NCBI GenBank assembly: GCA_023512375.1
Contig: JAILZS010000023.1
Coordinates: forward strand, 1-36,631
Length of the DNA stretch: 36,631 nt
Direction of reading: 5' to 3'
Source of the DNA: Bacillota bacterium
GTDB lineage: Bacteria; Bacillota; Sulfobacillia; JAJZYS01; JAILZS01
Part shown: positions 30,226-36,631 of the stretch, one piece after another
Layout of the letters: the number at the start of each line of letters is the position of its first letter
Numbering within the stretch: position 1 is the first letter of the stretch
The notes under the pieces: generated by a model
What the model saw: the letters and a program-made list of their open reading frames with translations, nothing else
What the model was told of the DNA's origin: nothing
Database searches by the model: none
Position numbers and translations under genes: made by a program

Positions 30226-30927
30226 ATGTCGGTTGCGGGGTGGGCGGCGCTGGTGACGTGCCTCATCTCGGCCGTGCTGGCGGCATCGCTGGCCCGCCAG
30301 TACGTGGGGCGCCGACGCCCCTACCAGTTGTGGTGGGGGATCTCGTTTTTCGCCGCCGCCGTGGCGGCGCTGTTGCAGACGGTGGCGTTCGCGCGCGGCG
30401 CCTGGTCGGTGGAGGGCTACCGCGCCTACATCGTACTGGCGGCGGCAGTGCCGGGGCTCATGGGGACGGGGACGGTCTTCCTCCTGTATCGGCGGTGGGC
30501 GCCGTACTTCGCAGCCGTCATCGTCCTCTCCGCCCTGCTGACGGCCTGGGGCGCGGCGGGGAGCGTGCGCGACCTGACCTCGTTCGGCGTCCTCGACGCC
30601 GCCGCCCAGGTGACGCGCACCATGCCCTACTGGCAGGTGCAGTTCGGGTTCGGCATCCTGGGAGCCCTGGGCGGGGCGGCGCTGGTCCTGGGCGCCCTGT
30701 GGTCGTGGTGGCGGACGCGCGAAGCCTTCCACTGGGGCATCGTGATCGGCGGGCTGGTGTTTTCGGCCGCCGATTCCTTCACCGCCCTGGGCGGACCGTC
30801 GGCGGCAATCATGTTCTTCGCCGCCGAGGTGATCGGATCGACCGCCCTCTACTTGGCGGTGCGGGCGGCGGGGACGCGGCGGGCGGACGCGGCCGCGCCG
30901 GCGCGGGCCGTGCCGCACCGCGCCTGA
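30226..30927 (+). CDS. Seven-helix membrane protein of unknown function
   Basis: 233 residues from ATG 30226 with GGGGAGGGG upstream. About seven membrane helices, short loops: ALVTCLISAVLAASLARQY, YQLWWGISFFAAAVAALLQT, YIVLAAAVPGLMGTGTVFL, FAAVIVLSALLTAWG, FGILGALGGAALVLGALW, WGIVIGGLVFSAADSF and IMFFAAEVIGSTALYLAV. The YQLWWGISFF signature after an Arg-rich loop recurs in uncharacterised Bacillota and actinobacterial membrane proteins as far as I recall, but I cannot name a family. No catalytic residues stand out. The C-terminal ~20 residues are polar. Confidence 0.72.
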   Translation: MSVAGWAALVTCLISAVLAASLARQYVGRRRPYQLWWGISFFAAAVAALLQTVAFARGAWSVEGYRAYIVLAAAVPGLMGTGTVFLLYRRWAPYFAAVIVLSALLTAWGAAGSVRDLTSFGVLDAAAQVTRTMPYWQVQFGFGILGALGGAALVLGALWSWWRTREAFHWGIVIGGLVFSAADSFTALGGPSAAIMFFAAEVIGSTALYLAVRAAGTRRADAAAPARAVPHRA

Positions 30928-31065
30928 GGCGGCGGCGCGGACGGACGCGTCGCGAAGGAGCGCGCTCCCCTGTACGGCCGCGGTCGGCGAGACGGGAGGG
31001 GAGGGGGCGTGGCCTCCCGCGGCGGGGTAGGCCGGCGACGGGCGCGCGGCGCGCGGGCGCGCGCC

Positions 31066-31095
31066 TTGACGCTCTCGCCGCCCCTCTGCTAGACT
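31066..31095 (+). promoter_or_regulatory. Promoter of tRNA array 2
   Basis: TTGACG (31066-31071), 18-bp spacer, TAGACT (31090-31095), ending 9 bp before tRNA-Gly. Upstream, 30928-31065 shows no gene. Confidence 0.65.
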
Positions 31096-31104
31096 ACGCG
31101 GTGC

Positions 31105-31179
31105 GCGGAAGTGGCTCAGGGGTAGAGCGTCGCCTTGCCAAGGCGAAGGTCGCGGGTTCGAATCCCGTCTTCCGCTCCA
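31105..31179 (+). tRNA. tRNA-Gly (anticodon GCC)
   Basis: Acceptor GCGGAAG pairs with CTTCCGC, anticodon loop TTGCCAA, discriminator T, CCA encoded. Confidence 0.96.
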
Positions 31180-31182
31180 TAC

Positions 31183-31256
31183 GGCGACGTAGCCAAGTGG
31201 TAAGGCAGAGGACTGCAAATCCTTTATCCCCGGTTCGAATCCGGGCGTCGCCTCCA
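31183..31256 (+). tRNA. tRNA-Cys (anticodon GCA)
   Basis: Acceptor GGCGACG pairs with CGTCGCC, anticodon loop CTGCAAA, discriminator T, CCA encoded. Confidence 0.96.
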
Positions 31257-31265
31257 GAGGTTCCG

Positions 31266-31342
31266 GGGCGGTTAGCTCAGCTGGTTAGAGCGCAGCCTTG
31301 ACATGGCTGAGGTCACAGGTTCGAATCCTGTATCGCCCACCA
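31266..31342 (+). tRNA. tRNA-Val (anticodon GAC)
   Basis: Acceptor GGGCGGT pairs with ATCGCCC (one G-U), anticodon loop TTGACAT, CCA encoded. Complements the TAC isoacceptor in array 1. Confidence 0.96.
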
Positions 31343-31373
31343 CGGTTTGGCTGCCTGTGCGCAGCACGTTTGT

Positions 31374-31402
31374 CGCGGCCGTCCCCGGCGGGGACGGCCG
31401 CG
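31374..31402 (+). terminator. Terminator-like hairpin of tRNA array 2
   Basis: Perfect 13-bp stem CGCGGCCGTCCCC (31374-31386) with GGGGACGGCCGCG (31390-31402) and a GGC loop, 31 bp after the last tRNA. No T-run follows. Confidence 0.65.
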
Positions 31403-31450
31403 GTGCGTGATGGAAACGAGGCGCTGTGCCGATATCCATGGGCTTCCGAC

Positions 31451-31548
31451 GGTACCTATCGGACCCCAGTATTCTCGCCTTTCGCGGCCATATACTAGCC
31501 GAGAGCGGAAGGCGGTGAGTGAACGTGGAACTGGTATCGATAGGTACC
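31451..31548. repeat. 11-bp inverted repeat flanking the ytxC start region
   Basis: GGTACCTATCG (31451-31461) and its exact reverse complement CGATAGGTACC (31538-31548) flank a TATACT (31491-31496) and the ytxC start codon. Two further GGTACC occur at 31645 and 31787. Paired operator sites are possible, chance is not excluded. Confidence 0.35.
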
Positions 31549-32388
31549 ACGTCCCACTTGAAGGAATTGGGCGCGTACATCGGTGCCATCCTCACAACGG
31601 CGCATCACAATGTACGTGTTGTGGTGCACGATGGGAATCCAATGGGTACCGTCAGCGTGCACGGGGACCGCTTTCCATCCGAACGTCGGCAATGGCTCAA
31701 CCTCGTCGGAGATGTTGCGCACGCTGTGTCCTTGTGCATCGTAGACGTGTTCGAGGTGGATCTCCTCACGCGCATGCTCACCAAGCGGTACCAGACGCTC
31801 GACGGCGACGCACGCGCAGCTGTCCTGGCGGGGGCGCGTGTGCACCTCGAGCGCGGCCCTTACCCGCGGCGCGTCTACCGGCGCGCGCGCGCCGCCCTGG
31901 TCGCCGACCCGCTGCGGCAGGCGCTGGCGGACGAGGGCGGGGTGATGGTCGAAGGCATGCTCACCTTCCGTCTGGCGCGCTACCGCGCCCTGCTGGAGGA
32001 GGCGCTCGGACAGGCGGTAGACGACCTGCTGCTGGAGCGGGAGTACGCGGAGTTCATCCGCCTGCTCCGCTCCTTCGTCGCCGCCCAGCCCACGCGCACC
32101 GATCGCGTGGACCTGGTGGTGCGGGGGGCGAACTTCCGCCTCCTCGACCGGGAGGGCCGGCCCATGGCGGTGCATGAGGGGCGACGGGTCGACCTCGAGG
32201 GGCTGGAGGCGGCCGTGAACTACGAGGACGTTCTCATCTCCGCCCTCATCGCCGCGGCCCCCACCCGCATCGTCGTCCACGCCGCTCCGGCCGCGTCGGC
32301 CGCCCACGTGGACAGCGTGCGGCGCGTGTTCGACACCCGGGTCGTACGCTGCGCCGCCCACCGCTGCCGCCTGTGCGCGAGCGCTTGA
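31519..32388 (+). CDS. ytxC: YtxC-like putative sporulation protein
   Basis: 289 residues from GTG 31519 (GTG 31525 is also possible). The C-terminal two thirds match YtxC: GVMVEGMLTFRLARYRALLEEALGQAVDDLLLEREYAEFIRLLRSFVAAQ and DRVDLVVRGANFRLLDREG are hallmark segments. In B. subtilis ytxC lies directly upstream of thrS, the same order as here, which strengthens the call. It is classed as a putative sporulation protein, mechanism unknown. The last 80 residues hold a DUF-like alpha/beta part ending CAAHRCRLC with three Cys. The first ~90 codons are visibly less GC-rich than the rest. A GTATT/CATATACT pair upstream loosely resembles a sigma-E-type promoter; this is speculative. Confidence 0.82.
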   Translation: MNVELVSIGTTSHLKELGAYIGAILTTAHHNVRVVVHDGNPMGTVSVHGDRFPSERRQWLNLVGDVAHAVSLCIVDVFEVDLLTRMLTKRYQTLDGDARAAVLAGARVHLERGPYPRRVYRRARAALVADPLRQALADEGGVMVEGMLTFRLARYRALLEEALGQAVDDLLLEREYAEFIRLLRSFVAAQPTRTDRVDLVVRGANFRLLDREGRPMAVHEGRRVDLEGLEAAVNYEDVLISALIAAAPTRIVVHAAPAASAAHVDSVRRVFDTRVVRCAAHRCRLCASA

Positions 32389-32413
32389 CCGGGCCCCGCG
32401 AGCTTCGTAGACT
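32385..32413 (+). promoter_or_regulatory. Promoter of the T-box-thrS transcript
   Basis: TTGACC (32385-32390), 17-bp spacer, TAGACT (32408-32413), beginning in the last codons of ytxC. Start near 32420. Confidence 0.7.
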
Positions 32414-32419
32414 CGGGAG

Positions 32420-32649
32420 AAGCACCGGCCCATGACGCCGGACGCCGACCTGGATCACGGGGCGCCCAGAGAGAGGATGCCGTGGCTGCGAGCGCCTCCG
32501 CCCCGCGGGTTGGCCACGACCGGCCGAGGTCCGGCCCGACGAGGGCCGCGGGGGCGCCGCCGTTACCGGCGCGAGAGAGGGCCGCCCAGGCGGCCAACGA
32601 GGGTGGAACCGCGGGCCCAGCCCGTCCCTCCGGGGGCAGGGGCCCGCGG
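32420..32649 (+). ncRNA. Threonyl T-box leader
   Basis: The conserved T-box GGGTGGAACCGCGG (32601-32614) is present. Its TGGA would pair with a tRNA acceptor end of discriminator U, as expected for tRNA-Thr. Upstream, AGAGAG followed by GTGGCTGCGAG (32468-32491 region) fits the distal Stem I motifs, and ACC at 32519-32521 is a candidate threonine specifier. ACCGCGGGCCC at the T-box end pairs with GGGCCCGCGG (32640-32649), the competing terminator stem. No T-run follows, so the output may be termination or translation. Covers most of the 284-bp gap before thrS. Confidence 0.85.
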
Positions 32650-32672
32650 CGTTCGCGTCTAGGGAAGGTGGC

Positions 32673-34655
32673 GTGGACATGGCATGGGAGGACGTTCGGC
32701 CGATACATGCGGACGGGGCGGGCGCGCCCATCCGGGTGGGGCTCGTGAGCGGCGCCAGCCTGGAGCTTCCCGCCGGCATCACCGTGGGCGAGGCCCTGGG
32801 CCGCCTGGGGGTGGCGCAGGGCGAGGGGGAGGGGCGGCTGCTGGCGGCCGAGCGCGAGGGCGAGACGTGGGAACTCGGCCGCCCCGTGTGGGAGGACGTG
32901 CGCCTTCGCCCCCTGACGTTCGACGATCCCCGGGGGCGCCTCGTGCTCCGGCACACGGCGGCCCACACCCTGGCTCAGGCGGTCAAGCGGCTGTGGCCCA
33001 CCGCCCGACTGGGCACGGGGCCGGCCACCGAGGAGGGCTTCTTCTACGACGTCGAGCTGCCCGAGGGGGCCGGGCCGGACATCCTGCCCGCCCTGGAACG
33101 GGAGATGCGGGCCATCGTCGAGGCTGACTACCCGGTCGTGCGCCGCGTCGTCGACCGGGATGAGGCGCTCGCCCTGTTCGAGGCGCGGGAGGAGCCCTAC
33201 AAGGTGGAGCTCATCCGCTCCCTGCCGCCGTCCGCCACCGTCACGGTGTACACCCAGGGGGAGTTCATCGACCTGTGCCGCGGCCCGCACGTGCCCTCCA
33301 CGGGGTACGTGCGCGCCCTACGCCTCACCTCCGTCGCCGGCGCCTATTGGCGCGGGGACGAGAGCCGGCCGATGCTCAGCCGCATCCACGGCACGGCCTT
33401 CCCTACAGAGGACGCGCTGGAACGCCATCTGGCCCTGGTGGAGGAGGCGCGCCAGCGCGACCACCGCCGCCTGGGGCGGGAACTCGGTCTGTTCATGCTC
33501 CTGGACGAGGCGCCGGGCAGCCCGTTCTGGCTGCCGCGGGGGGTGACGGTGCTCAACCTCCTCACCGCCCTCATGCGGCGCCTGCAGGAGATGCATGGCT
33601 ATCAGGAGCTACGCACCCCCCAGCTCCTGAGCGCCGACCTGTGGCGGCGCAGCGGCCACTGGGAGCACTACCGCGAGAACATGTTCGTGGTGCGCGACGA
33701 GGATGGCGAGTTCGCCGTCAAGCCCATGAACTGCCCCGCTGCCTTCCTGCTGTACGGCCAGAGCCTGCATTCGTACCGCGAGCTCCCGCTACGCTACATG
33801 GACTTCGGCGGCCTGCACCGCAACGAGCGTTCGGGAACGCTGCACGGCCTCATGCGGGTGCGCGCCTTCGTGCAGGACGACGCCCACCTGTTCGTCACTC
33901 CCGAGGGCATCGGGGCGGAGATCGCCGCGGTGCTCGACCTCGTCCGCCAGGTATACGGCATCTTCGGCCTCACCTACCGGGTGGAGCTGAGCACCCGGCC
34001 GGCCAACGCCATGGGGAGTGAGGAACTGTGGCGCCTGGCCGAGGACGGCCTGCGCCAGGCACTCGCCCAAGCCGGGCTGGAGTACGCCGTCAACCCCGGC
34101 GACGGTGCCTTCTACGGCCCGAAGATCGACTTCCATGTCCAGGACTCGCTCGGCCGCCGTTGGCAGTGCGGCACGGTGCAGCTCGACTTCCAGATGCCGG
34201 AGCGCTTCGACCTCACCTATGTGGGCGCGGATGGGGCCCGGCACCGGCCCGTCGTCATCCACCGCGCCATCCTTGGCAGCCTGGAGCGGTTCACCGGCAT
34301 CCTGGTCGAGCATACGGCCGGTGCCCTGCCGACGTGGCTGGCGCCGGTGCAGGTGCGCGTCCTGCCCGTGGCCGAACGCCACCGCGCGGCGGCCGAAGCG
34401 CTGGCGGCAGAGCTCAGGGGCCGGCGGCTAAGGCCGGAGGTGGACGGGCCGGAGGAGAAGCTGGGGCGGCGCATCCGCCAGGCCGAGGTGGAACGCGTGC
34501 CCTACATGGCGGTGATCGGCGACCGGGAGGCGGAGGCGGGCGCGGTGAGCCTGCGGGGGCGAGGCCAGGGCGACCTGGGGAGCATCACGTGGCAGGAGCT
34601 GGCGGCCCGGCTCGAGGCGGAGTCCACCGTTGACGGCGCCGGGCGCCTGTGCTAA
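32673..34655 (+). CDS. thrS: Threonyl-tRNA synthetase
   Basis: 660 residues from GTG 32673 (ATG 32679 is an alternative; AGGGAAGG at 32661-32668). Domains in order: TGS (N-terminal 65 residues, LELPAGITVGEALG), the editing/SAD domain with HTAAHTLAQAVKRLWP and the DLCRGPHVPSTG Zn/editing motif, the class II core with FWLPRGVTVLN, MNCPAAFLLYG (zinc Cys), RNERSGTLHGLMRVRAFVQDDAH (motif 2 and zinc His), GAFYGPKIDFHV and VVIHRAILGSLERF (motif 3 with zinc His), and the C-terminal anticodon-binding domain. All zinc ligands and catalytic residues are present. It charges tRNA-Thr and is controlled by the T-box leader. Confidence 0.97.
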   Translation: MDMAWEDVRPIHADGAGAPIRVGLVSGASLELPAGITVGEALGRLGVAQGEGEGRLLAAEREGETWELGRPVWEDVRLRPLTFDDPRGRLVLRHTAAHTLAQAVKRLWPTARLGTGPATEEGFFYDVELPEGAGPDILPALEREMRAIVEADYPVVRRVVDRDEALALFEAREEPYKVELIRSLPPSATVTVYTQGEFIDLCRGPHVPSTGYVRALRLTSVAGAYWRGDESRPMLSRIHGTAFPTEDALERHLALVEEARQRDHRRLGRELGLFMLLDEAPGSPFWLPRGVTVLNLLTALMRRLQEMHGYQELRTPQLLSADLWRRSGHWEHYRENMFVVRDEDGEFAVKPMNCPAAFLLYGQSLHSYRELPLRYMDFGGLHRNERSGTLHGLMRVRAFVQDDAHLFVTPEGIGAEIAAVLDLVRQVYGIFGLTYRVELSTRPANAMGSEELWRLAEDGLRQALAQAGLEYAVNPGDGAFYGPKIDFHVQDSLGRRWQCGTVQLDFQMPERFDLTYVGADGARHRPVVIHRAILGSLERFTGILVEHTAGALPTWLAPVQVRVLPVAERHRAAAEALAAELRGRRLRPEVDGPEEKLGRRIRQAEVERVPYMAVIGDREAEAGAVSLRGRGQGDLGSITWQELAARLEAESTVDGAGRLC

Positions 34656-34658
34656 CGT
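34630..34658 (+). promoter_or_regulatory. infC operon promoter inside the thrS 3' end
   Basis: TTGACG (34630-34635), 17-bp spacer, TAACGT (34653-34658). Start near 34665 gives a ~150-nt structured leader to infC. Confidence 0.7.
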
Positions 34659-34746
34659 TACCCTGAAGCAGAAGCCGCCCGCTTCTCACCCGGCGCGTAG
34701 GTGACCGGGTCCGGGGTCCTTCCCTTGGGCGTGGGGAAGTGGGGTC

Positions 34747-34780
34747 GGGGGCGGCGGGTGCCGCCCCCGGCGGTGTTTCC
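34747..34780 (+). terminator. Attenuator-like hairpin in the infC leader
   Basis: Perfect 9-bp stem GGGGGCGGC (34747-34755) with GCCGCCCCC (34760-34768), GGGT loop, followed by GGCGGTGTTTCC, a weak T-run. It sits between the infC promoter and start, where Bacillota have an L20-responsive leader; control by L20 is inference. Confidence 0.6.
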
Positions 34781-34814
34781 GCGTCCGGCGGCGATGTCCA
34801 CGGAGGTGAAAGCC

Positions 34815-35339
34815 ATCAGTCGAGAGATGCGGGTCAACGGCGAGATCCGCGCCCGCGAGGTCCGTCTGGTGGGGGAAGGGGGGGAGCAGCTCGGCATCGT
34901 CAACCTGCGCGACGCGCTGCGCATCGCCGCCGAACGCAACCTCGACCTGGTCGAGGTGGCCCCCACTGCTCGTCCGCCCGTGTGCCGCATCATGGACTTC
35001 GGCAAGTTCAAGTACGAGCAGTCCAAGCGTGAGCGGGAGGCGCGCAAGAAGCAACACAACGTCGTCATCAAGGAGGTCAAGATGCGGCCGCGCATCGAGA
35101 CCCATGACTTCGACGTGAAGTTGCGCAACGCGGAGCGTTTCCTGCGCGAGGGCGACAAGGTGAAGGCCACGATCATGTTCCGCGGGCGCGAGATCGTGCA
35201 TGCGGACATCGGACGGCAGGTGTTGGAGCGGCTGGCGGCGGCGCTGGGCGAGGTGGCCCAGATCGAGCGCCCGGCGCGGGTGGAGGGCCGCAACCTGACG
35301 ATGATCCTCACGCCGCGCGAACACGCGCAGGCGCGATAG
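34815..35339 (+). CDS. infC: Translation initiation factor IF-3, apparent AUC start
   Basis: 174 residues if started at ATC 34815. The perfect ribosome binding site GGAGGTGA (34802-34809) lies at ideal distance from ATC, giving (M)SREMRVNGEIRAREVRLVG, which aligns with B. subtilis IF-3. An upstream in-frame ATG at 34794 precedes the ribosome binding site and has none itself. infC genes of many bacteria use AUU or AUC so that IF-3 can repress its own translation. Both IF-3 domains are present: GEIRAREVRLVGEGGEQLGI, VEVAPTARPPVCRIMDFGKFKYE and the lysine-rich linker, then the C-domain with EVKMRPRIETHDFDVKLRNAERFL and KVKATIMFRGREIVH. First gene of infC-rpmI-rplT. Confidence 0.94.
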   Translation: MSREMRVNGEIRAREVRLVGEGGEQLGIVNLRDALRIAAERNLDLVEVAPTARPPVCRIMDFGKFKYEQSKREREARKKQHNVVIKEVKMRPRIETHDFDVKLRNAERFLREGDKVKATIMFRGREIVHADIGRQVLERLAAALGEVAQIERPARVEGRNLTMILTPREHAQAR

Positions 35340-35352
35340 CGAGGCGATTCAC

Positions 35353-35562
35353 GTGGCGGGGAAGGGTCCCAAGCAGAAGAGCCATCGCGGGGCGGCCAAG
35401 CGCTTCCGCGTGAGCGCGACGGGCAAGTACAAGCATCGGCACGCCTTTCGCAGCCACAACTTCGAGGGCAAGAACGCCAAGCGGCGGCGGACACTGCGGC
35501 GGGACGCGGTGGTGGACGCGCGCGACAGCCGCCGGCTGAAGCGCCTTCTCCCCTACGACTAG
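35353..35562 (+). CDS. rpmI: Ribosomal protein L35
   Basis: 69 residues from GTG 35353, 13 bp after infC. Matches bL35: KGPKQKSHRGAAKRFRVSATGK, KYKHRHAFRSHNFEGKNAKRRR and the C-terminal DSRRLKRLLPYD. Highly basic, as expected for a large-subunit protein. The GTG start is unusual for L35 but GGCGAGG-type sequence precedes it. Second gene of the conserved operon. Confidence 0.96.
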   Translation: MAGKGPKQKSHRGAAKRFRVSATGKYKHRHAFRSHNFEGKNAKRRRTLRRDAVVDARDSRRLKRLLPYD

Positions 35563-35610
35563 GTGCCGGCGGCCGCCGGTGCGCCGGCGGTCGAGCAGGG
35601 AGGGATCGCC

Positions 35611-35973
35611 ATGGCACGTGTGAAGAGCGGCACGACCACGCACCGCCGCCACAGGAAGATCCTGCGCTTGGCGCGCGGCTACCGGGGGGGCAACTCGAAG
35701 CTCTTCCGGCCGGCCAACGAGGCGGTGATGAAGGCGCTGCGCCACGCCTACGTGGACCGGCGTCGGCGCAAGCGGGACTTCCGGGCCCTTTGGATCCAGC
35801 GCATCAACGCCGCCGCCCGCCAGGAGGGCATGTCGTACTCGCGCCTCATCTCCGGCCTGCATCGGGCGGGGGTGGGGGTCAATCGCAAGATGCTGGCCGA
35901 GCTGGCGATCCGCGACCGCAAGGCGTTCGTCGCCATCGTGGCGCGGGCGCGGGAGGCGCTGGCGCGGCCGTGA
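35611..35973 (+). CDS. rplT: Ribosomal protein L20
   Basis: 120 residues from ATG 35611, GGGAGGG seven bases upstream. Matches bL20 over the full length: [62 protein letters not shown] and [23 protein letters not shown]. The long basic N-terminal helix reaches into 23S rRNA, and L20 is the likely autogenous repressor of this operon in Bacillota. The stop overlaps the next gene by 4 bp (GTGA). Confidence 0.97.
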   Translation: MARVKSGTTTHRRHRKILRLARGYRGGNSKLFRPANEAVMKALRHAYVDRRRRKRDFRALWIQRINAAARQEGMSYSRLISGLHRAGVGVNRKMLAELAIRDRKAFVAIVARAREALARP

Positions 35974-36631
35974 AGGCGCCGGCCGCGCCCGGCGACGCGG
36001 GCGCGGGCGGCGGGCCGGGCGGGCGGCTGCCCGCCCGCCTTCGTTCTGCCCTCGCCCTGTTGGGCGGCGATGGACGACGGCGGAGCAAGGCGGCCGCCGC
36101 CCTGGGCCTGGCGGGGGAGCGCGTCGCCTTGGCGGAGGGGCCGCATCTGTTGGCCGAGGCGGTGGGCGCGGGCGTGCGCGTGGCGTGTGTGGTGACCACC
36201 GCCCGCGCCCGCGCCGGGGAGGCCGGGCGGCACGTGGCCGCCCTGGAGGCGGCGGGCGTCCCCGCCTACGTCGTGTCGGAGGGCGAGTTTGCGCGCCTGG
36301 CCGCCACCCGTGCGCCCCAGGGCGTCCTGGCGGCGGTGGTGCTGCCGCGCGCGTGGACGTCCGCCGACCTCGCCCGGGGATGGCGGGGCGGCGGGCACGC
36401 TCTCGCCCTCGCCCTGGCCGGTGTGCAGGACCCCGGCAATGCAGGGTCGCTCGCCCGCACCGCCCTCGCGGCGGGCGCCTTCGCCCTCGCCCTCGATCCG
36501 GCGGGGGCGCGGGCGGACGACCCGAAGGCCGTCCGGGCCAGCCAGGGGGCCCTGTTCCGTCTGCCGGTGGCGCGCCTGGGGGCGGCGGAGGCGGTGGCGG
36601 CGGCGCGGGGGGCCGGCGCCCGCGTCGCCGC
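35970..36631 (+). CDS. TrmH/SpoU-family RNA methyltransferase (3' end outside window)
   Basis: About 220 residues from GTG 35970, which overlaps the rplT stop by 4 bp; the frame stays open to the window end. The N-terminal part has [14 protein letters not shown], the L30e-like substrate-binding domain of SpoU proteins, and the SPOUT fold begins with [24 protein letters not shown] (motif 1) and [15 protein letters not shown] (motif 2). The SAM knot at the C-terminus lies beyond the window. 2'-O-methylation of rRNA (RlmB/TsnR type) is likely; B. subtilis has the homologue ysgA near rplT. The first ~22 residues are Gly/Ala/Pro-rich and include a strong inverted repeat, so a later start (TTG 36060) is possible. 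Confidence 0.87.
   Translation, partial: MKAPAAPGDAGAGGGPGGRLPARLRSALALLGGDGRRRSKAAAALGLAGERVALAEGPHLLAEAVGAGVRVACVVTTARARAGEAGRHVAALEAAGVPAYVVSEGEFARLAATRAPQGVLAAVVLPRAWTSADLARGWRGGGHALALALAGVQDPGNAGSLARTALAAGAFALALDPAGARADDPKAVRASQGALFRLPVARLGAAEAVAAARGAGARVA

Noticed and set aside
36010-36040. Inverted GGGCGGGC/GCCCGCCC after rplT as the operon terminator
   Set aside because: The coupled GTG at 35970 opens a frame that runs through it into a clear SpoU methyltransferase; it could reduce readthrough, but it is not placed as a terminator.

Overview
The window is a piece of a very GC-rich (visibly above 70% G+C over most of its length) chromosome from a Gram-positive, probably endospore-forming member of the Bacillota. 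The evidence for that lineage is the gene set: spore maturation protein SpmA, the YtxC/thrS pair, a T-box leader on thrS, an infC-rpmI-rplT operon, a TPP riboswitch in front of a HMP-type ABC transporter, a UgtP-like glycosyltransferase, a DUF2600/YtpB-like terpene synthase, GTG/TTG starts with strong GGAGG ribosome binding sites, and tRNA genes with encoded CCA. A secreted glutamic (G1/eqolisin) peptidase hints at an acidic habitat. I cannot name the species. High-GC Bacillota such as the Thermaerobacter, Symbiobacterium or Sulfobacillus groups would fit. No CRISPR array, insertion sequence, integrase, prophage or rRNA gene was seen.

Layout. 1-505: tail of a ThDP-dependent enzyme in clearly less GC-rich DNA, followed by a compositional break. 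796-3978: HNH nuclease, UgtP-like glycosyltransferase and a NodB deacetylase with a C-terminal domain. 4211-6249: Lon-N domain protein, then an SDR reductase overlapping a GTP cyclohydrolase I homologue whose active site is altered. 6258-8956: small unknown gene (minus), cysK, DUF2600 terpene synthase. 8981-11811: TPP riboswitch and a complete HMP/thiamine-precursor ABC transporter. 11847-13045: DUF2203 gene and phoU. 13058-17070 (minus): spmA, MoxR ATPase, DUF58 and DUF4129 genes. 17135-21832: selA, a membrane Fe-S oxidoreductase and a membrane-anchored propeller-like protein. 21859-24012: a NYN nuclease, a DUF1599 protein and a membrane protein. 24127-24475: tRNA-Val, tRNA-Asp and tRNA-Phe. 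24562-29360: G1 peptidase (minus), MarR regulator with an MFS exporter, and an amidase. 29402-30927: degenerate NodB protein and a membrane protein. 31066-31402: tRNA-Gly, tRNA-Cys and tRNA-Val. 31519-36631: ytxC, T-box-thrS, infC-rpmI-rplT, and a TrmH/SpoU methyltransferase cut by the window end.

How it works together. Several units are controlled by RNA leaders that can be read directly: a TPP riboswitch with mutually exclusive hairpins that hide or free the first ribosome binding site of the transporter, a threonyl T-box, and an attenuator-like hairpin before infC, which itself appears to start at AUC. Promoters recur as a TTG-type -35 box, a 17-18 bp spacer and a TA(T/C)-type -10 box, and most GC-rich terminator-like hairpins have no T-run. 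The most unusual items are the SDR/FolE pair, in which the FolE homologue has replaced the His known to be needed to complete the GTP cyclohydrolase reaction, the metal-site-less NodB paralogue that lacks an ordinary start codon, and spmA heading a MoxR-DUF58-DUF4129 operon without spmB.
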